Notes under the pieces: model-generated | What the model was told of the DNA's origin: nothing | Databases searched by the model: none | The model's input: only the letters and a program-made list of their open reading frames with translations | Assembly (NCBI RefSeq): GCF_019599145.1 | Contig: NZ_CP080647.1 | Span: 9,982,001 to 10,046,000, forward strand | DNA from: Streptomyces akebiae | Lineage (GTDB): Bacteria > Actinomycetota > Actinomycetes > Streptomycetales > Streptomycetaceae | Direction of reading: 5' to 3' | DNA length: 64,000 nucleotides | In this document: piece after piece, positions 7,354 through 15,281 of the stretch | Position numbering within the stretch: position 1 is the stretch's first letter | Layout: each line of letters begins with the position of its first letter | Program-made: the position numbers and the translations under genes

Positions 7354-8538
7354 TCATCGGTGTGACCGCTCGGCATCCCCTCGGCCGAACCAGTCGAGAC
7401 AGACCACGAGCGCGTCGTCGTCCGCCACGGGTGTGCCGCGGTGACCGGAGACCTCCCTGAGTACCGCGCCGGGGACGTCGGCGGCGGGCAGCAGCCGGGT
7501 GGCGTTGATCGCCCGGGCCAGCGCCCGCTCCCCGTACGTCTCCCCGCCGGGCGTGGCGACGGCGTGCACCCCGTCGCTGACGAAGACCAGCCGGTCACCC
7601 GGTTCGAGCAGCAACTCCTGGGCGCGGTAGTCGGTTTCCTCGAACATGCCCAGCGGCAGCTGGGCCTCCAGGGCGACGGCGCTGACGCTCCGGTCGCGCA
7701 GCAGCAGCATCCGGGGCGAACCCGCGTCGACGATCTCCAGGTGTCCGGTGGCCAGGTCCAGGTCGAGCAGGAGCACCGACAGGTGCTGGGCCCCGCCGTA
7801 CTGGGCGTGGACGGCCTGGTCGGCGAGGGCCGCCTGGTCGGCGATGGGGACGCCGGCCCGGCGGGCGTTGCGCAGCGCGTTGATCCCCAGCTGGGTCAGC
7901 AGCGATGCCTCGATGCCCTCGCCCATGCCGTTGGTGATGTACAGCATCAGGTGGTCGGCGTCGGCGGACCAGTCGTAGTTGTCGCCGAAGATGGCGTAGG
8001 CGGGCTCCAGTTGGCCGCCGAGCGCGTACTCGTCCCGGGTGGAGGAGCGGCCCGGCAGCAGCTGCCACTGCATCTCCGCCGCCAGGGTCAGCCGGCTGGA
8101 GCGGCGCGCCCGGAGGTACACATCGGTGTCCCGCTCCGCGACGACCAGCTCGTGCCCCAGCACCTCGGCGAGCTCGGTCAGTTCGGCGAGGCATTCCTCG
8201 GCGTGCGCGGCGGACGGCAGCGTCAGCCGCAGCACGCCCAGCCGGTCACCGCGCACGGTGACCGGCAGATGGAGCCGCACCCGGTCGTCAGCGCGTTTCT
8301 CCACGTACGGCTCCTGCGCCCCGAACACCCGGCCGGCCGGGCCGTCGTGCATGGGCAGGGAGTCCGGTCGGTCCGGGCGCGTGGACGCCGGCCGGAGCGC
8401 GGTGAGCGAGTAGTCGGCCAGGTAGAGCTCGACGTCCCGGGCCGACCAGTCGTCGCCCAGTACGTCACGGAGAGCGTCCACCAGGTGGTGCGGAGCAGCG
8501 GAGCGAAGGGCACGTTCGGCTGCCACGAATCTGTTCAC
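7354..8538 (-). CDS. SpoIIE-type PP2C protein with degenerate catalytic site
   Basis: A ~394-aa protein with an N-terminal GAF-like region (VRLHLPVTVRGDRLGVLRL, ~95-115) and a C-terminal SpoIIE/PP2C domain. The usual GGDWYD and GDVxGHG motifs read FGDNYDWSADADHL and ITNGMGEGIEASLL, so one metal-binding Asp is Asn; SDGVHAVA and a late DDDALVV are kept. This form recurs in a Streptomyces subfamily and may have low or altered phosphatase activity. The start is uncertain: GTG 8538 is the first plausible one after the promoter region shared with the divergent marR gene. It probably leads into rsbRST. Confidence 0.8.
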   Translation of the reverse strand: MNRFVAAERALRSAAPHHLVDALRDVLGDDWSARDVELYLADYSLTALRPASTRPDRPDSLPMHDGPAGRVFGAQEPYVEKRADDRVRLHLPVTVRGDRLGVLRLTLPSAAHAEECLAELTELAEVLGHELVVAERDTDVYLRARRSSRLTLAAEMQWQLLPGRSSTRDEYALGGQLEPAYAIFGDNYDWSADADHLMLYITNGMGEGIEASLLTQLGINALRNARRAGVPIADQAALADQAVHAQYGGAQHLSVLLLDLDLATGHLEIVDAGSPRMLLLRDRSVSAVALEAQLPLGMFEETDYRAQELLLEPGDRLVFVSDGVHAVATPGGETYGERALARAINATRLLPAADVPGAVLREVSGHRGTPVADDDALVVCLDWFGRGDAERSHR

Positions 8539-8601
8539 GATGTCGGATACGCCATTCTTGCCAGAGCTGACAGTGTTCGAGATGCCTGGAAGAGTGGGCC
8601 T

Positions 8602-9075
8602 GTGACTTCCTCCTCCAACCCGCGGCCGGACGAGGTGGCGCGTGTGACCTCCGAGGCGGCAGAGCTGCTGGAGGTCGTGTGGGGACGCGCCTCGACGGCA
8701 CCGGTGTCCGCGTCCCAGCTCCGTGTGCTGTTCATCCTGGAGCACAACGACGGGATCAATCTGCGGATGCTCGCCGACGCCCTCGGTTCCACGCCACCGT
8801 CCACCAGCCGGCTGTGCGACCGGCTGGAGGCGGTGGGCTTCGTCGAGCGCCATGCCAGTACGGCCAGCAGGCGCGAGCTGTGTCTGCGGCTGAGCCGGCG
8901 CGGACGGTCGTACCTCGTGGACCTGCGCACCCGCCGCGAACGCGCCCTGCGGTCCGTGCTGGAGCAGATGCCGGCCGCGAAACGGACCGCGCTGGTGGAG
9001 GGGCTGGAGGCGTTCTGCGACGCCGCGGCGGGCCAGATCCACGAGGGCGACGCCACCGACGCGCGGAGCGCCTGA
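8602..9075 (+). CDS. MarR family transcriptional regulator
   Basis: A 157-aa winged-helix protein. Features are ASQLRVLFILEHNDGINLR, recognition helix LADALGSTPPSTSRLCDRLE at ~59-78, and wing STASRRELCLRLSRRG. It closely resembles the MarR-like gene at 2292-2717. GTG 8602 is chosen because it begins the conserved region 63 bp from the divergent PP2C start; the ribosome site (GGAAGAG) is weak. MarR proteins usually repress divergent neighbours in response to small ligands, so the stressosome operon is the natural candidate target (inference). Confidence 0.88.
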   Translation: MTSSSNPRPDEVARVTSEAAELLEVVWGRASTAPVSASQLRVLFILEHNDGINLRMLADALGSTPPSTSRLCDRLEAVGFVERHASTASRRELCLRLSRRGRSYLVDLRTRRERALRSVLEQMPAAKRTALVEGLEAFCDAAAGQIHEGDATDARSA

Positions 9076-9259
9076 CCGCCGCCGACCGGGTTCCGGTTCG
9101 ACAGCCTCATTCCAACCCTTCCCACGCTTTCGGCCCCCGGCTCACTCTGTTGCCTTCCGGCCATAGTTGTCAAACGACAACCATTGGCCATGGGTACGTG
9201 TCGCCGCGTCGGCGGTGATGCCAAGCGGCGCCGCCCGTCGGCGCGTTGACGGACGACGG

Positions 9260-9664
9260 CTATTCCTGCGCCGGCGGCTCGTCCGGAAGCGGGGCGACCT
9301 GCCCGGAGTCCACGGCGGCCAGTGCCTCGTCCACGCTGTCCACCGTGGTCACGGTGAGGCTGACGCCGGTGAGGTCGAGTATCCGTCGCACGGCCGGAGC
9401 CGGGGCGATCACATACACACCGCCCGGGATCCGCCGCACCTCCTGATACGTCCTCAGGATGATGTTCATACCGGACGAGTCCATGAAGGGAACGGCCGAC
9501 ACGTCCAGCAGAAAATGCCGTCGGCCGTGCCGCAGTTGGTTCGCCAGATGATGCTGCAGCTCGGTCGCCGTGTCGATGTCCAGTTCCCCTTCGATCGTGA
9601 GCAGCACGGCGTCGTCCCGGGGCAGATCGACCCTGATCGACAGGGGGTTGTGGGCAACGGACAC
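9260..9664 (-). CDS. Anti-sigma factor antagonist (STAS, RsbV/SpoIIAA-like)
   Basis: A 134-aa STAS protein: LLTIEGELDIDTATELQHHL at ~17-36 and FLLDVSAVPFMDSSGMNIIL at ~48-67, with the phosphorylatable Ser in MDSSG. When unphosphorylated, such antagonists bind an RsbW-type kinase and free a SigB-class factor. GTG 9664 is preferred over TTG 9676 because GGAGG lies 5 bp upstream of it. It is encoded next to a SigB/SigF-type sigma factor and has its own SigB-like promoter at 9747-9771, suggesting positive feedback. Confidence 0.92.
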   Translation of the reverse strand: MSVAHNPLSIRVDLPRDDAVLLTIEGELDIDTATELQHHLANQLRHGRRHFLLDVSAVPFMDSSGMNIILRTYQEVRRIPGGVYVIAPAPAVRRILDLTGVSLTVTTVDSVDEALAAVDSGQVAPLPDEPPAQE

Positions 9665-9746
9665 GAAAGCCTCCAAGGGGTTACCGACCGGGGCGGGTGC
9701 CCCGATTCACGGATTCGACGCATCGCCCGGCGATGCGCCCGTGCGC

Positions 9747-9771
9747 ATACCCGCGAATCGTGCGGGCACAC
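9747..9771 (-). promoter_or_regulatory. Candidate SigB-type promoter for the STAS gene (GTGT-N15-GGGTAT)
   Basis: On the minus strand GTGT (9768-9771) is followed after 15 bp by GGGTAT (9747-9752). The Streptomyces SigB consensus is GTTT-N14-16-GGGTAC/T, so one -35 base differs and the -10 matches. It lies 83 bp upstream of the GTG start of the STAS antagonist and directly behind the sigma-factor gene. Confidence 0.5.
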
Positions 9772-9780
9772 GGGCCCCGA

Positions 9781-10656
9781 TCAGGCGACTCCGGGTTCCA
9801 GCATGCCCGCGCGCAGCCGCTTGATGATGCGGCTGATCAGCCGGGACACATGCATCTGGGACACCCCCAGTTCCTCGGCGATCTGCGACTGGGTCTGTTC
9901 CTCCACGAACCGCAGATGCAGGATCCGCCGCTCACGGTCGTCGAGTTCGGCGATCAGCGGCGCGAGCGAGTGGAAGTCCTCCACGAGTCGCAGCGACGGG
10001 TCCTCCTCGCCGATGAGGTCTCCCAGCACCGTGTCGCCGTCCTCGCCGCCGTCGGAGGTGAGCGCCGCGTCGAGCGAGGAGGTGTTGTAGCCGTTGGACG
10101 CCTTGCGCGCCTCGATGACCTCCTCCTCGGACAGCGACATCAGCTCCGACAGCTCGCGCGTCGTCGGCATCCGGCCCAGCCGGGACTGCAACTCGTCCGT
10201 CGCGCGGGCCAGCTCCACCCGCGCCTCCTGCAACCGCCGAGGGACATGCACCGCCCAGCTGGTGTCCCGGAAGAACCGCTTGATCTCGCCGACGATGTAC
10301 GGCACGGCGAACGTGGTGAACTCCACCTCCCGGGACAGCTCGAACCGGTCGATGGCCTTGATGAGCCCGATGGTCCCGACCTGGACGATGTCCTCGAGGG
10401 AGTCCTCACGACCGCGGAAGCGCGAGGCCGCGTACCGCACCAGTGAGAGGTTCATCTCGATGAGCGTGTTGCGTACGTATTGATAGGTATGGGTGCCTTC
10501 TTCCAGCATGGCCAGCCGGTCGAAGAACTGGCGGGACATCTCCCGCGCGTCCTTGGGCCTCACCTGCGACGGGTCCTCGATGAGGGGCAGGTCCACCCCC
10601 TCCGCCATGACCCTCCCCTGTGCCGTGGCCGTTGTGCGTGCCGTCACGGCTGCCAT
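9781..10656 (-). CDS. SigB/SigF-class RNA polymerase sigma factor
   Basis: A ~291-aa group-3 sigma factor. Region 2 contains NLSLVRYAASRFRGREDSLE and GLIKAIDRFELSREVEFTTF; then come a PYIVGEIKRFFRDTSW segment, region 3 (RLGRMPTTRELSELMSLSEE) and region 4 (LDDRERRILHLRFVEEQTQS, GVSQMHVSRLISRIIKRLR). The start is not decisive: ATG 10656 is used, and ATG 10692 and ATG 10608 are in frame. The STAS antagonist lies just downstream. Such factors direct stress or differentiation genes in Streptomyces and are held by RsbW-like anti-sigma factors. Confidence 0.93.
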   Translation of the reverse strand: MAAVTARTTATAQGRVMAEGVDLPLIEDPSQVRPKDAREMSRQFFDRLAMLEEGTHTYQYVRNTLIEMNLSLVRYAASRFRGREDSLEDIVQVGTIGLIKAIDRFELSREVEFTTFAVPYIVGEIKRFFRDTSWAVHVPRRLQEARVELARATDELQSRLGRMPTTRELSELMSLSEEEVIEARKASNGYNTSSLDAALTSDGGEDGDTVLGDLIGEEDPSLRLVEDFHSLAPLIAELDDRERRILHLRFVEEQTQSQIAEELGVSQMHVSRLISRIIKRLRAGMLEPGVA

Positions 10657-10961
10657 GCTGTCCACCCCTCTCGCCCGAAGCCTTGTTGCCATCCCACGCT
10701 TGCCCCGCGATCCGCGACTCAGTCCCCCTCCGTCGCGAAAGGGACCGTGTCGTTCCCCACTCTGGCCGGAAGTCGCCGCCCCGGCCGAGTGACGTGGATC
10801 ACCGGTCCTGGCGATCCGTCACCAGGAATGTGCGCACCGTTGTTTGCCCCCCGAGTCGCGGGGCAAGCGGAGTTCCACGCCTCCGTACGGGAGGCACGCC
10901 GGCGGAAGCGGTGTTCCGCGTACGGGCCTCGACCGCCCGCCGCCGTTTCCCGCCGCAAGTC
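10657..10961. other. Divergent intergenic region between two sigma-factor genes
   Basis: About 305 bp (335 bp with the hairpin that follows) between the starts of the two sigma-factor genes. No credible ORF is seen. It should hold both promoters, but I could not find a clear SigB-type GTTT/GGGTAC pair on either strand. Confidence 0.6.
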
Positions 10962-10982
10962 CCTGAAAGCGTCGTTCAGGAG
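10962..10982 (+). promoter_or_regulatory. Hairpin overlapping the ribosome binding site of the second sigma gene
   Basis: CCTGAA (10962-10967) and TTCAGG (10975-10980) form a 6-bp stem with a 7-nt loop. The right arm runs into AGGAG, the ribosome site for ATG 10992, so the stem could partly mask it. The stem is short and its effect is untested. Confidence 0.35.
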
Positions 10983-10991
10983 CGATTTCCC

Positions 10992-11831
10992 ATGCTGGTC
11001 AATGTGTCCGCAAACGGCTCAGGCACCTCCGTCCGTCCCGGCACCCCCGACAGGAGGACGCACGACGACGCCCCCGACACCGCCTCCGACTTCGCCCGGC
11101 TCGCGGCGATGGATGCGGGACCCGAACGCGACCAGGTCCGGGACGAACTCGTCCGGGCCTGGCTGCCCATGGCGCACCGCATAGCCGGCCGCTTCCGCAA
11201 CCGCGGGGAGTCGCTGGAGGACCTGCGCCAGGTCGCCGCGATGGGCCTGGTCAAGGCGGTGGACCGCTACGAGCCCGATCGGGGGGCGTTCGAGAGCTAC
11301 GCCGTGCCCACCATCACCGGAGAGATCAAGAGGCACTTCCGCGACCGGATGTGGACGCTTCGCGTCCCCCGGCGGGTGCAGGACCTCCGCAACAAGGTGC
11401 GTGTGGCGCGGCGCGAACTCAGCCAGACCTCCTCAGGAGCCGCCGAGCCGTCCGTCGCCGACATCGCCGCCCTCGCGGGGCTCACGGAGGAAGAGGTCCA
11501 CGCCGGGATGGAGGCGCTCGACAGCTTCAGCGCGCTCTCGCTCGACGCCGAGATGGCCTCCGGCGACGACGGCTACAGCCTCGCCGACACCCTCGGTTCC
11601 CCGGACACGGCGTACGACACCGTCGTGGACCGCGAGTCGGTCAAGGAAGGACTGCGCCGGCTGCCCGAACGCGAGCGGGCCATCCTCTACATGCGCTTCT
11701 TCGAGGACATGACCCAGAACCGCATCGCCGACCGCCTCGGCATCTCCCAGATGCACGTCTCCCGCCTCATCAGCCGCAGCTGCGCGCGCGTCCGCGACGA
11801 GGCCCTCGGCCGCACCACGCCCTCCGCCTGA
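10992..11831 (+). CDS. SigB/SigF-class RNA polymerase sigma factor
   Basis: A 279-aa group-3 sigma factor paralogous to its divergent neighbour. Region 2: MAHRIAGRFRNRGESLEDLR and GLVKAVDRYEPDRGAFESYA; then TITGEIKRHFRDRMWTLRVP; region 3 around SVADIAALAGLTEEEVHAGM; region 4: RLPERERAILYMRFFEDMTQ and GISQMHVSRLISRSCARVR. The ATG follows AGGAG by 9 bp. DUF5133 and an RsbW-like ATPase follow on the same strand, possibly in one operon, so the ATPase is a candidate anti-sigma partner. Confidence 0.94.
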   Translation: MLVNVSANGSGTSVRPGTPDRRTHDDAPDTASDFARLAAMDAGPERDQVRDELVRAWLPMAHRIAGRFRNRGESLEDLRQVAAMGLVKAVDRYEPDRGAFESYAVPTITGEIKRHFRDRMWTLRVPRRVQDLRNKVRVARRELSQTSSGAAEPSVADIAALAGLTEEEVHAGMEALDSFSALSLDAEMASGDDGYSLADTLGSPDTAYDTVVDRESVKEGLRRLPERERAILYMRFFEDMTQNRIADRLGISQMHVSRLISRSCARVRDEALGRTTPSA

Positions 11832-11852
11832 CAACCCCCTGGAGAGAAACAG

Positions 11853-12155
11853 ATGCTGATGCCCCATCCCGCGACCCTGCGCCGGCTCGTCGAGGAGTAC
11901 GAGTCGCTCGTCGCCCACGAGGGCGAGCGAGGCGATCCGCAGAGCGCTCGCCGCGCGCAGGACGTGGCGTACACGTTGTGCGTGTCCACGGGCACCCGCG
12001 ACGTCCGCCGGGCCCTGGCAGCGGCACGTGCACAGCTCGCCGCGGCGCAGGCGACCGCGACCGCCGAGCTGTGCGGGAACGGGACGACACTCCCGGGAGA
12101 TCTCGGCGGTCATGGTCCGGGTGGGAGCGGGTATGCGGCGCTGCATGAACAGTGA
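11853..12155 (+). CDS. DUF5133 domain protein
   Basis: A 100-aa protein beginning LMPHPATLRRLVEEYESL and containing DVAYTLCVSTGTRDVRRAL at ~47-65, both typical of DUF5133 proteins, which are restricted to Streptomyces and relatives. It follows the sigma gene by 21 bp with a GGAGAG ribosome site. Family function is unknown; proximity to sigma factors and RsbW-like genes suggests a link to stress control. No membrane segment or signal is seen. Confidence 0.75.
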   Translation: MLMPHPATLRRLVEEYESLVAHEGERGDPQSARRAQDVAYTLCVSTGTRDVRRALAAARAQLAAAQATATAELCGNGTTLPGDLGGHGPGGSGYAALHEQ

Positions 12156-12194
12156 TGGACCCAGCTGTCCCGAGTCGTCGACCCCATACCTGCC

Positions 12195-12662
12195 ATGACA
12201 TCGATGGAACGCCACCCGCTCGCTCACCACGACCTCGCTCCCGTGGAACGGCCCTCCGCCCGGTCGCCGGGGCCGCCGACCGCGATCACCACCGCCGCGG
12301 CGGCCCGCCGTCACGTGCGGGAGTTCGTGGGGGAGCGGTGGCGTTCCCCGACCGGACCGCCGACCGAGCAGTCGATGATCGATCTCATTCTCGTCGTGTC
12401 AGAACTGGTCACCAACGCGGTCCGGCACGGCGGCGGCATCGCCGGGTTCGACGTCGCCCTGACCCCTGAGGGCGTGTGGCTCAGCGTGCGCGACCACAGC
12501 ACCGCCGTGCCCGTGGGGCTCCACGGGCCCGGCGTGCTGCCCCGCGCCCACGAGGGCAACGGCTACGGATGGCCGCTGATCAACCGGCTCTCCAGCGAGG
12601 TCGACGTCCAGCGCCGCGCGTCCGGCGGCAAGACCATCAGCGTGCTGGTGCCGCTGACCTGA
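12195..12662 (+). CDS. RsbW-like ATP-binding anti-sigma regulatory factor
   Basis: A 155-aa GHKL (HATPase_c_2) protein. N box LVVSELVTNAVRHGG at ~65-79, G1 box VRDHSTAVP at ~96-104, and G2 box GNGYGWPLINRLSSEVDVQ. The core is preceded by ~35 variable, Pro-rich residues. Paralogues act as anti-sigma kinases or orphan regulators in Streptomyces. Being 40 bp after DUF5133 and near a SigB-class gene makes it a candidate kinase/anti-sigma partner. ATG 12204 is an alternative start. Confidence 0.87.
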   Translation: MTSMERHPLAHHDLAPVERPSARSPGPPTAITTAAAARRHVREFVGERWRSPTGPPTEQSMIDLILVVSELVTNAVRHGGGIAGFDVALTPEGVWLSVRDHSTAVPVGLHGPGVLPRAHEGNGYGWPLINRLSSEVDVQRRASGGKTISVLVPLT

Positions 12663-12674
12663 GGCCTTCCGGAA

Positions 12675-12710
12675 CCTTCACCAGGGCCTTAACCAGGGCC
12701 TTCACCAGGG
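12675..12710. repeat. Three 12-bp direct repeats at a convergent junction
   Basis: Three tandem 12-bp units, CCTTCACCAGGG, CCTTAACCAGGG and CCTTCACCAGGG, lie between two convergent RsbW-like genes and include the stop codon of the minus-strand gene. No clear stem-loop is formed. Confidence 0.85.
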
Positions 12711-13136
12711 CAGGAAGACGTGGACGTCCTTGCCGTGGTCGTGCACCACCACGCTCACCTCGTCGCACAGTGTCTGGATCAGATACCAGCCGATACCGCC
12801 GCCGCCCTTGCTGGGGCTGAAGGGGCGCGGCGCGGGCGACGTCGTGCTCGTGTCCCCCAGCGTCACATGCACACCGTCCAGGGTGCGCCGCATCGTCAGC
12901 TCGAACCGGCCCGGGGCGTACTGCACGGCGTTGGCGGCCAGTTCCGTGACCACCAGCAGGATGTCGTCCCAGTGCTCGACAGCGGCCGGCGGCGAGGTGC
13001 GCGAGAGGACACCCAGGAACCCCTCCGCGGCCGTACGCGCCCCCGTCACGTCGCCGAGTTCTCCGTCGAAGGCGGCGTGGCTGTCGTAAATCTCCTCGGC
13101 AGGCAGTTTGTCGTCCCTACGTGGTTCTGTTGACAT
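12702..13136 (-). CDS. RsbW-like ATP-binding regulatory factor
   Basis: A 144-aa GHKL ATPase with N box LVVTELAANAVQYAPG at ~61-76, a weak G1 box (LGDTSTTSPAP) and G2 box KGGGGIGWYLIQTLCDEVSV. The G1 box lacks the usual DxGxG, so ATP binding may be altered. It is convergent with the other RsbW-like gene and lies upstream of nothing on its strand except the PAS-PP2C gene 164 bp away, with which it may form a kinase/phosphatase pair. Start ATG 13136. Confidence 0.82.
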   Translation of the reverse strand: MSTEPRRDDKLPAEEIYDSHAAFDGELGDVTGARTAAEGFLGVLSRTSPPAAVEHWDDILLVVTELAANAVQYAPGRFELTMRRTLDGVHVTLGDTSTTSPAPRPFSPSKGGGGIGWYLIQTLCDEVSVVVHDHGKDVHVFLPW

Positions 13137-13300
13137 CTCGTCGTCCCCGGATCGGCTGCTTGAGGCGGACGCGATGGCGCGATCCCCTCCGACGCTCGTG
13201 TTTCCCGTGCGGAGAGCTGCTACGCGTGCGAAAGCGTAGGGATGTGTGGGGTCTTGGGAAAGACCGTGGCCCTCCGGAGCCCCCGGGGAGCGTCGGCGCT

Positions 13301-15028
13301 CTACCGGTCACGCGCCTCACCGTCCTCAGCGGGCATCCGGAAGACCAGCAGGGCGACGTCGTCGTCGTTGTCGACGGGACGGGCGCGCTCCAGCAGCAGG
13401 TCGCAGAAGACATGGAGGGGCCGGTGGACGAGGGCCGCCGCGTGCTGGCGCAGCCGGGCGAGGCCCCGGTCGAGGGTGTGCCCCGGGGACTCGATCAGAC
13501 CGTCCGTGTACAGCACCAGCGTGGACCTCGGCGGGAGCGGAGTGAGCGTGTCGGTGCGAGCCCGGGTCAGGCCCGTGCCGAGCAGATGGTCGTGTTCCTC
13601 GTCCAGGAACCGGGACCTGCCGTCGTGCGTGATCAGCAGCGGCGGCGGATGCCCCGCGTTGGTCCACCGCAGGGCCCAGGCGTCGTCGCTGCGCTCGACG
13701 CGGCCGAAGATCAGCGTCGCCATGGACGCCTCGGTCACGTTCACCACGGCCTGGTCCAGCCGCTCCACGATCGCGCTCGGCGGCTCCTTCAGCGCCCAGG
13801 CGTAGGCCCGGAGCATGTTGCGCACCTGCGCCATCCCGGCCGCCGCGTCGATGTTGTGTCCGACGACGTCCCCGACGGCCACCGCCGTGGACCCGTCGGC
13901 CAGCGAGAAGGCGTCGTACCAGTCGCCGCCGACCTGGGAGGACTTCGACGCCGACTCGTAACGCGCCGCCATTCGCAGCCCCGGCACCTCCGGCATCTGG
14001 GGCAGCAGATGGCGCTGCATGGTCTCCGCGATGTGCCGCTGCCGCTGGTACAGGCGCGCGTTCTCCAGCGCCAGCCCGGCCCGGCGGGCGATGTCGTCCA
14101 ACAGCGACAGCTCCGCCTCGGTGAAGGCCCCCGGCCGCTCGCTCAGGCCCAGCGTGAGAGCGCCGAGCACCGCGCGCGGTCCCCGGATGGGCGCGATGGC
14201 CGCCGAGCGCAGCCCCGTCTCCTCGAACAGTTTCTGCTGGGCGACCGTGATCCCCGAGTCCGCCGGCCCTTGGTAGGTCTCCGGGCCGACCAGGGTCGAG
14301 GCCGCCCCGCGCAGGGCCCGGGACAGCGGCATGAGGGACTCCTCGTGCACCGGCGGGAGCGGCCCCTCCAACTCCTCGCGCCGCACCACCACGCCGTCAC
14401 GGTGGGTCACCACCATGGTCCGCCAGACGTCGTCGCTCTCGGTGATCAGGTCCACGACGGCCCAGTCCGCCAGCCGTGGCACCACCAGCCGCACCAGGCG
14501 GGCGACCGTCTCCTCGGCGTCCAGGGTGGAACTCAGCCGGGTGGTCGTCTCGGCGAGCAGCGCCAGCCGGTCCAACTGCGACAGCGCCGGCGACGCGCCG
14601 TCCGCGACGACACCGCTCTCCGGGGCGCACTCGTGGAAGAGGACCAGCGCGCCGGTCGCGGTCCCGTCGAGCCTGCACGGGGTCACCAGCCAGGTCACCG
14701 GCAGCAGCGTGCCGTCGCCGCGCAGGAACCACTCCAGGTCCCCACCGCCCGTACGGCCACTGAGGAACGCGTGCATCATCGAGCACGCCGCCCGCGGAAT
14801 CGTCTGCCCGAGCCGGTCCCGGTGCAGCAGTTCGTGGGCGTCCCGCCCGACGAGTCCGTCGGCCGGGCGGCGGAGCAACTCCGCCGCCCTTGGGTTCACC
14901 GCGACGACGAGTCCGTTGTCGTCCACCACGTACATACCGGCGTGCACGAGATCGGGCACCCCGTTCGGTGAGCGCACCACCGGACCCGGCGACCGCCGTT
15001 CGGTGTGATCCGGACTCCACGCGCTCAT
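13301..15028 (-). CDS. PAS-GAF-SpoIIE protein phosphatase (RsbU-like)
   Basis: A 575-aa cytosolic sensor phosphatase. PAS domain at ~25-135 (AGMYVVDDNGLVVAVNPRAA), GAF at ~150-320 (RSAAIAPIRGPRAVLGALTL), a linker helix IAETMQRHLLPQMPEVPGLR, and a PP2C domain at ~345-565. The PP2C domain has VGGDWYDAFSLADG, VAVGDVVGHN, LYTDGLIE and DNDDDVALLVF; the expected GHG reads GHN, but the metal-binding Asp residues are present. Start ATG 15028 follows GGAGGAAC; the frame extends upstream without a better start. RsbU-type enzymes dephosphorylate STAS antagonists, and a target is encoded at 9260-9664. Confidence 0.9.
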   Translation of the reverse strand: MSAWSPDHTERRSPGPVVRSPNGVPDLVHAGMYVVDDNGLVVAVNPRAAELLRRPADGLVGRDAHELLHRDRLGQTIPRAACSMMHAFLSGRTGGGDLEWFLRGDGTLLPVTWLVTPCRLDGTATGALVLFHECAPESGVVADGASPALSQLDRLALLAETTTRLSSTLDAEETVARLVRLVVPRLADWAVVDLITESDDVWRTMVVTHRDGVVVRREELEGPLPPVHEESLMPLSRALRGAASTLVGPETYQGPADSGITVAQQKLFEETGLRSAAIAPIRGPRAVLGALTLGLSERPGAFTEAELSLLDDIARRAGLALENARLYQRQRHIAETMQRHLLPQMPEVPGLRMAARYESASKSSQVGGDWYDAFSLADGSTAVAVGDVVGHNIDAAAGMAQVRNMLRAYAWALKEPPSAIVERLDQAVVNVTEASMATLIFGRVERSDDAWALRWTNAGHPPPLLITHDGRSRFLDEEHDHLLGTGLTRARTDTLTPLPPRSTLVLYTDGLIESPGHTLDRGLARLRQHAAALVHRPLHVFCDLLLERARPVDNDDDVALLVFRMPAEDGEARDR

Positions 15029-15281
15029 GCTCGGGTTCCTCCGACTCCGGTCGCGGACGGGACGGTCGTAGACGTCGACGGTCGGTACCGCCGCATGTGC
15101 TGCACGCATTACCCCGTCCCCGACGACCTACGCGCACCAGGTCCCGGACCGCAGGTGGGAGCGGGTTGTCGGACCCCGGGCACCGCCGCGCGCCACGCAC
15201 GGACGGCGACGCCCCGGACACGGTCGGCACATCGCGCGCCCGGTCGGCCCGGGGCCCGCGGAGCGGACGGATCCGCCGGGG

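Noticed and set aside
7441..8601. Plus-strand ORF extending the second MarR gene to 544 aa
   Set aside because: The upstream part is antisense to the PP2C gene and has shadow composition; conserved MarR sequence begins at GTG 8602.
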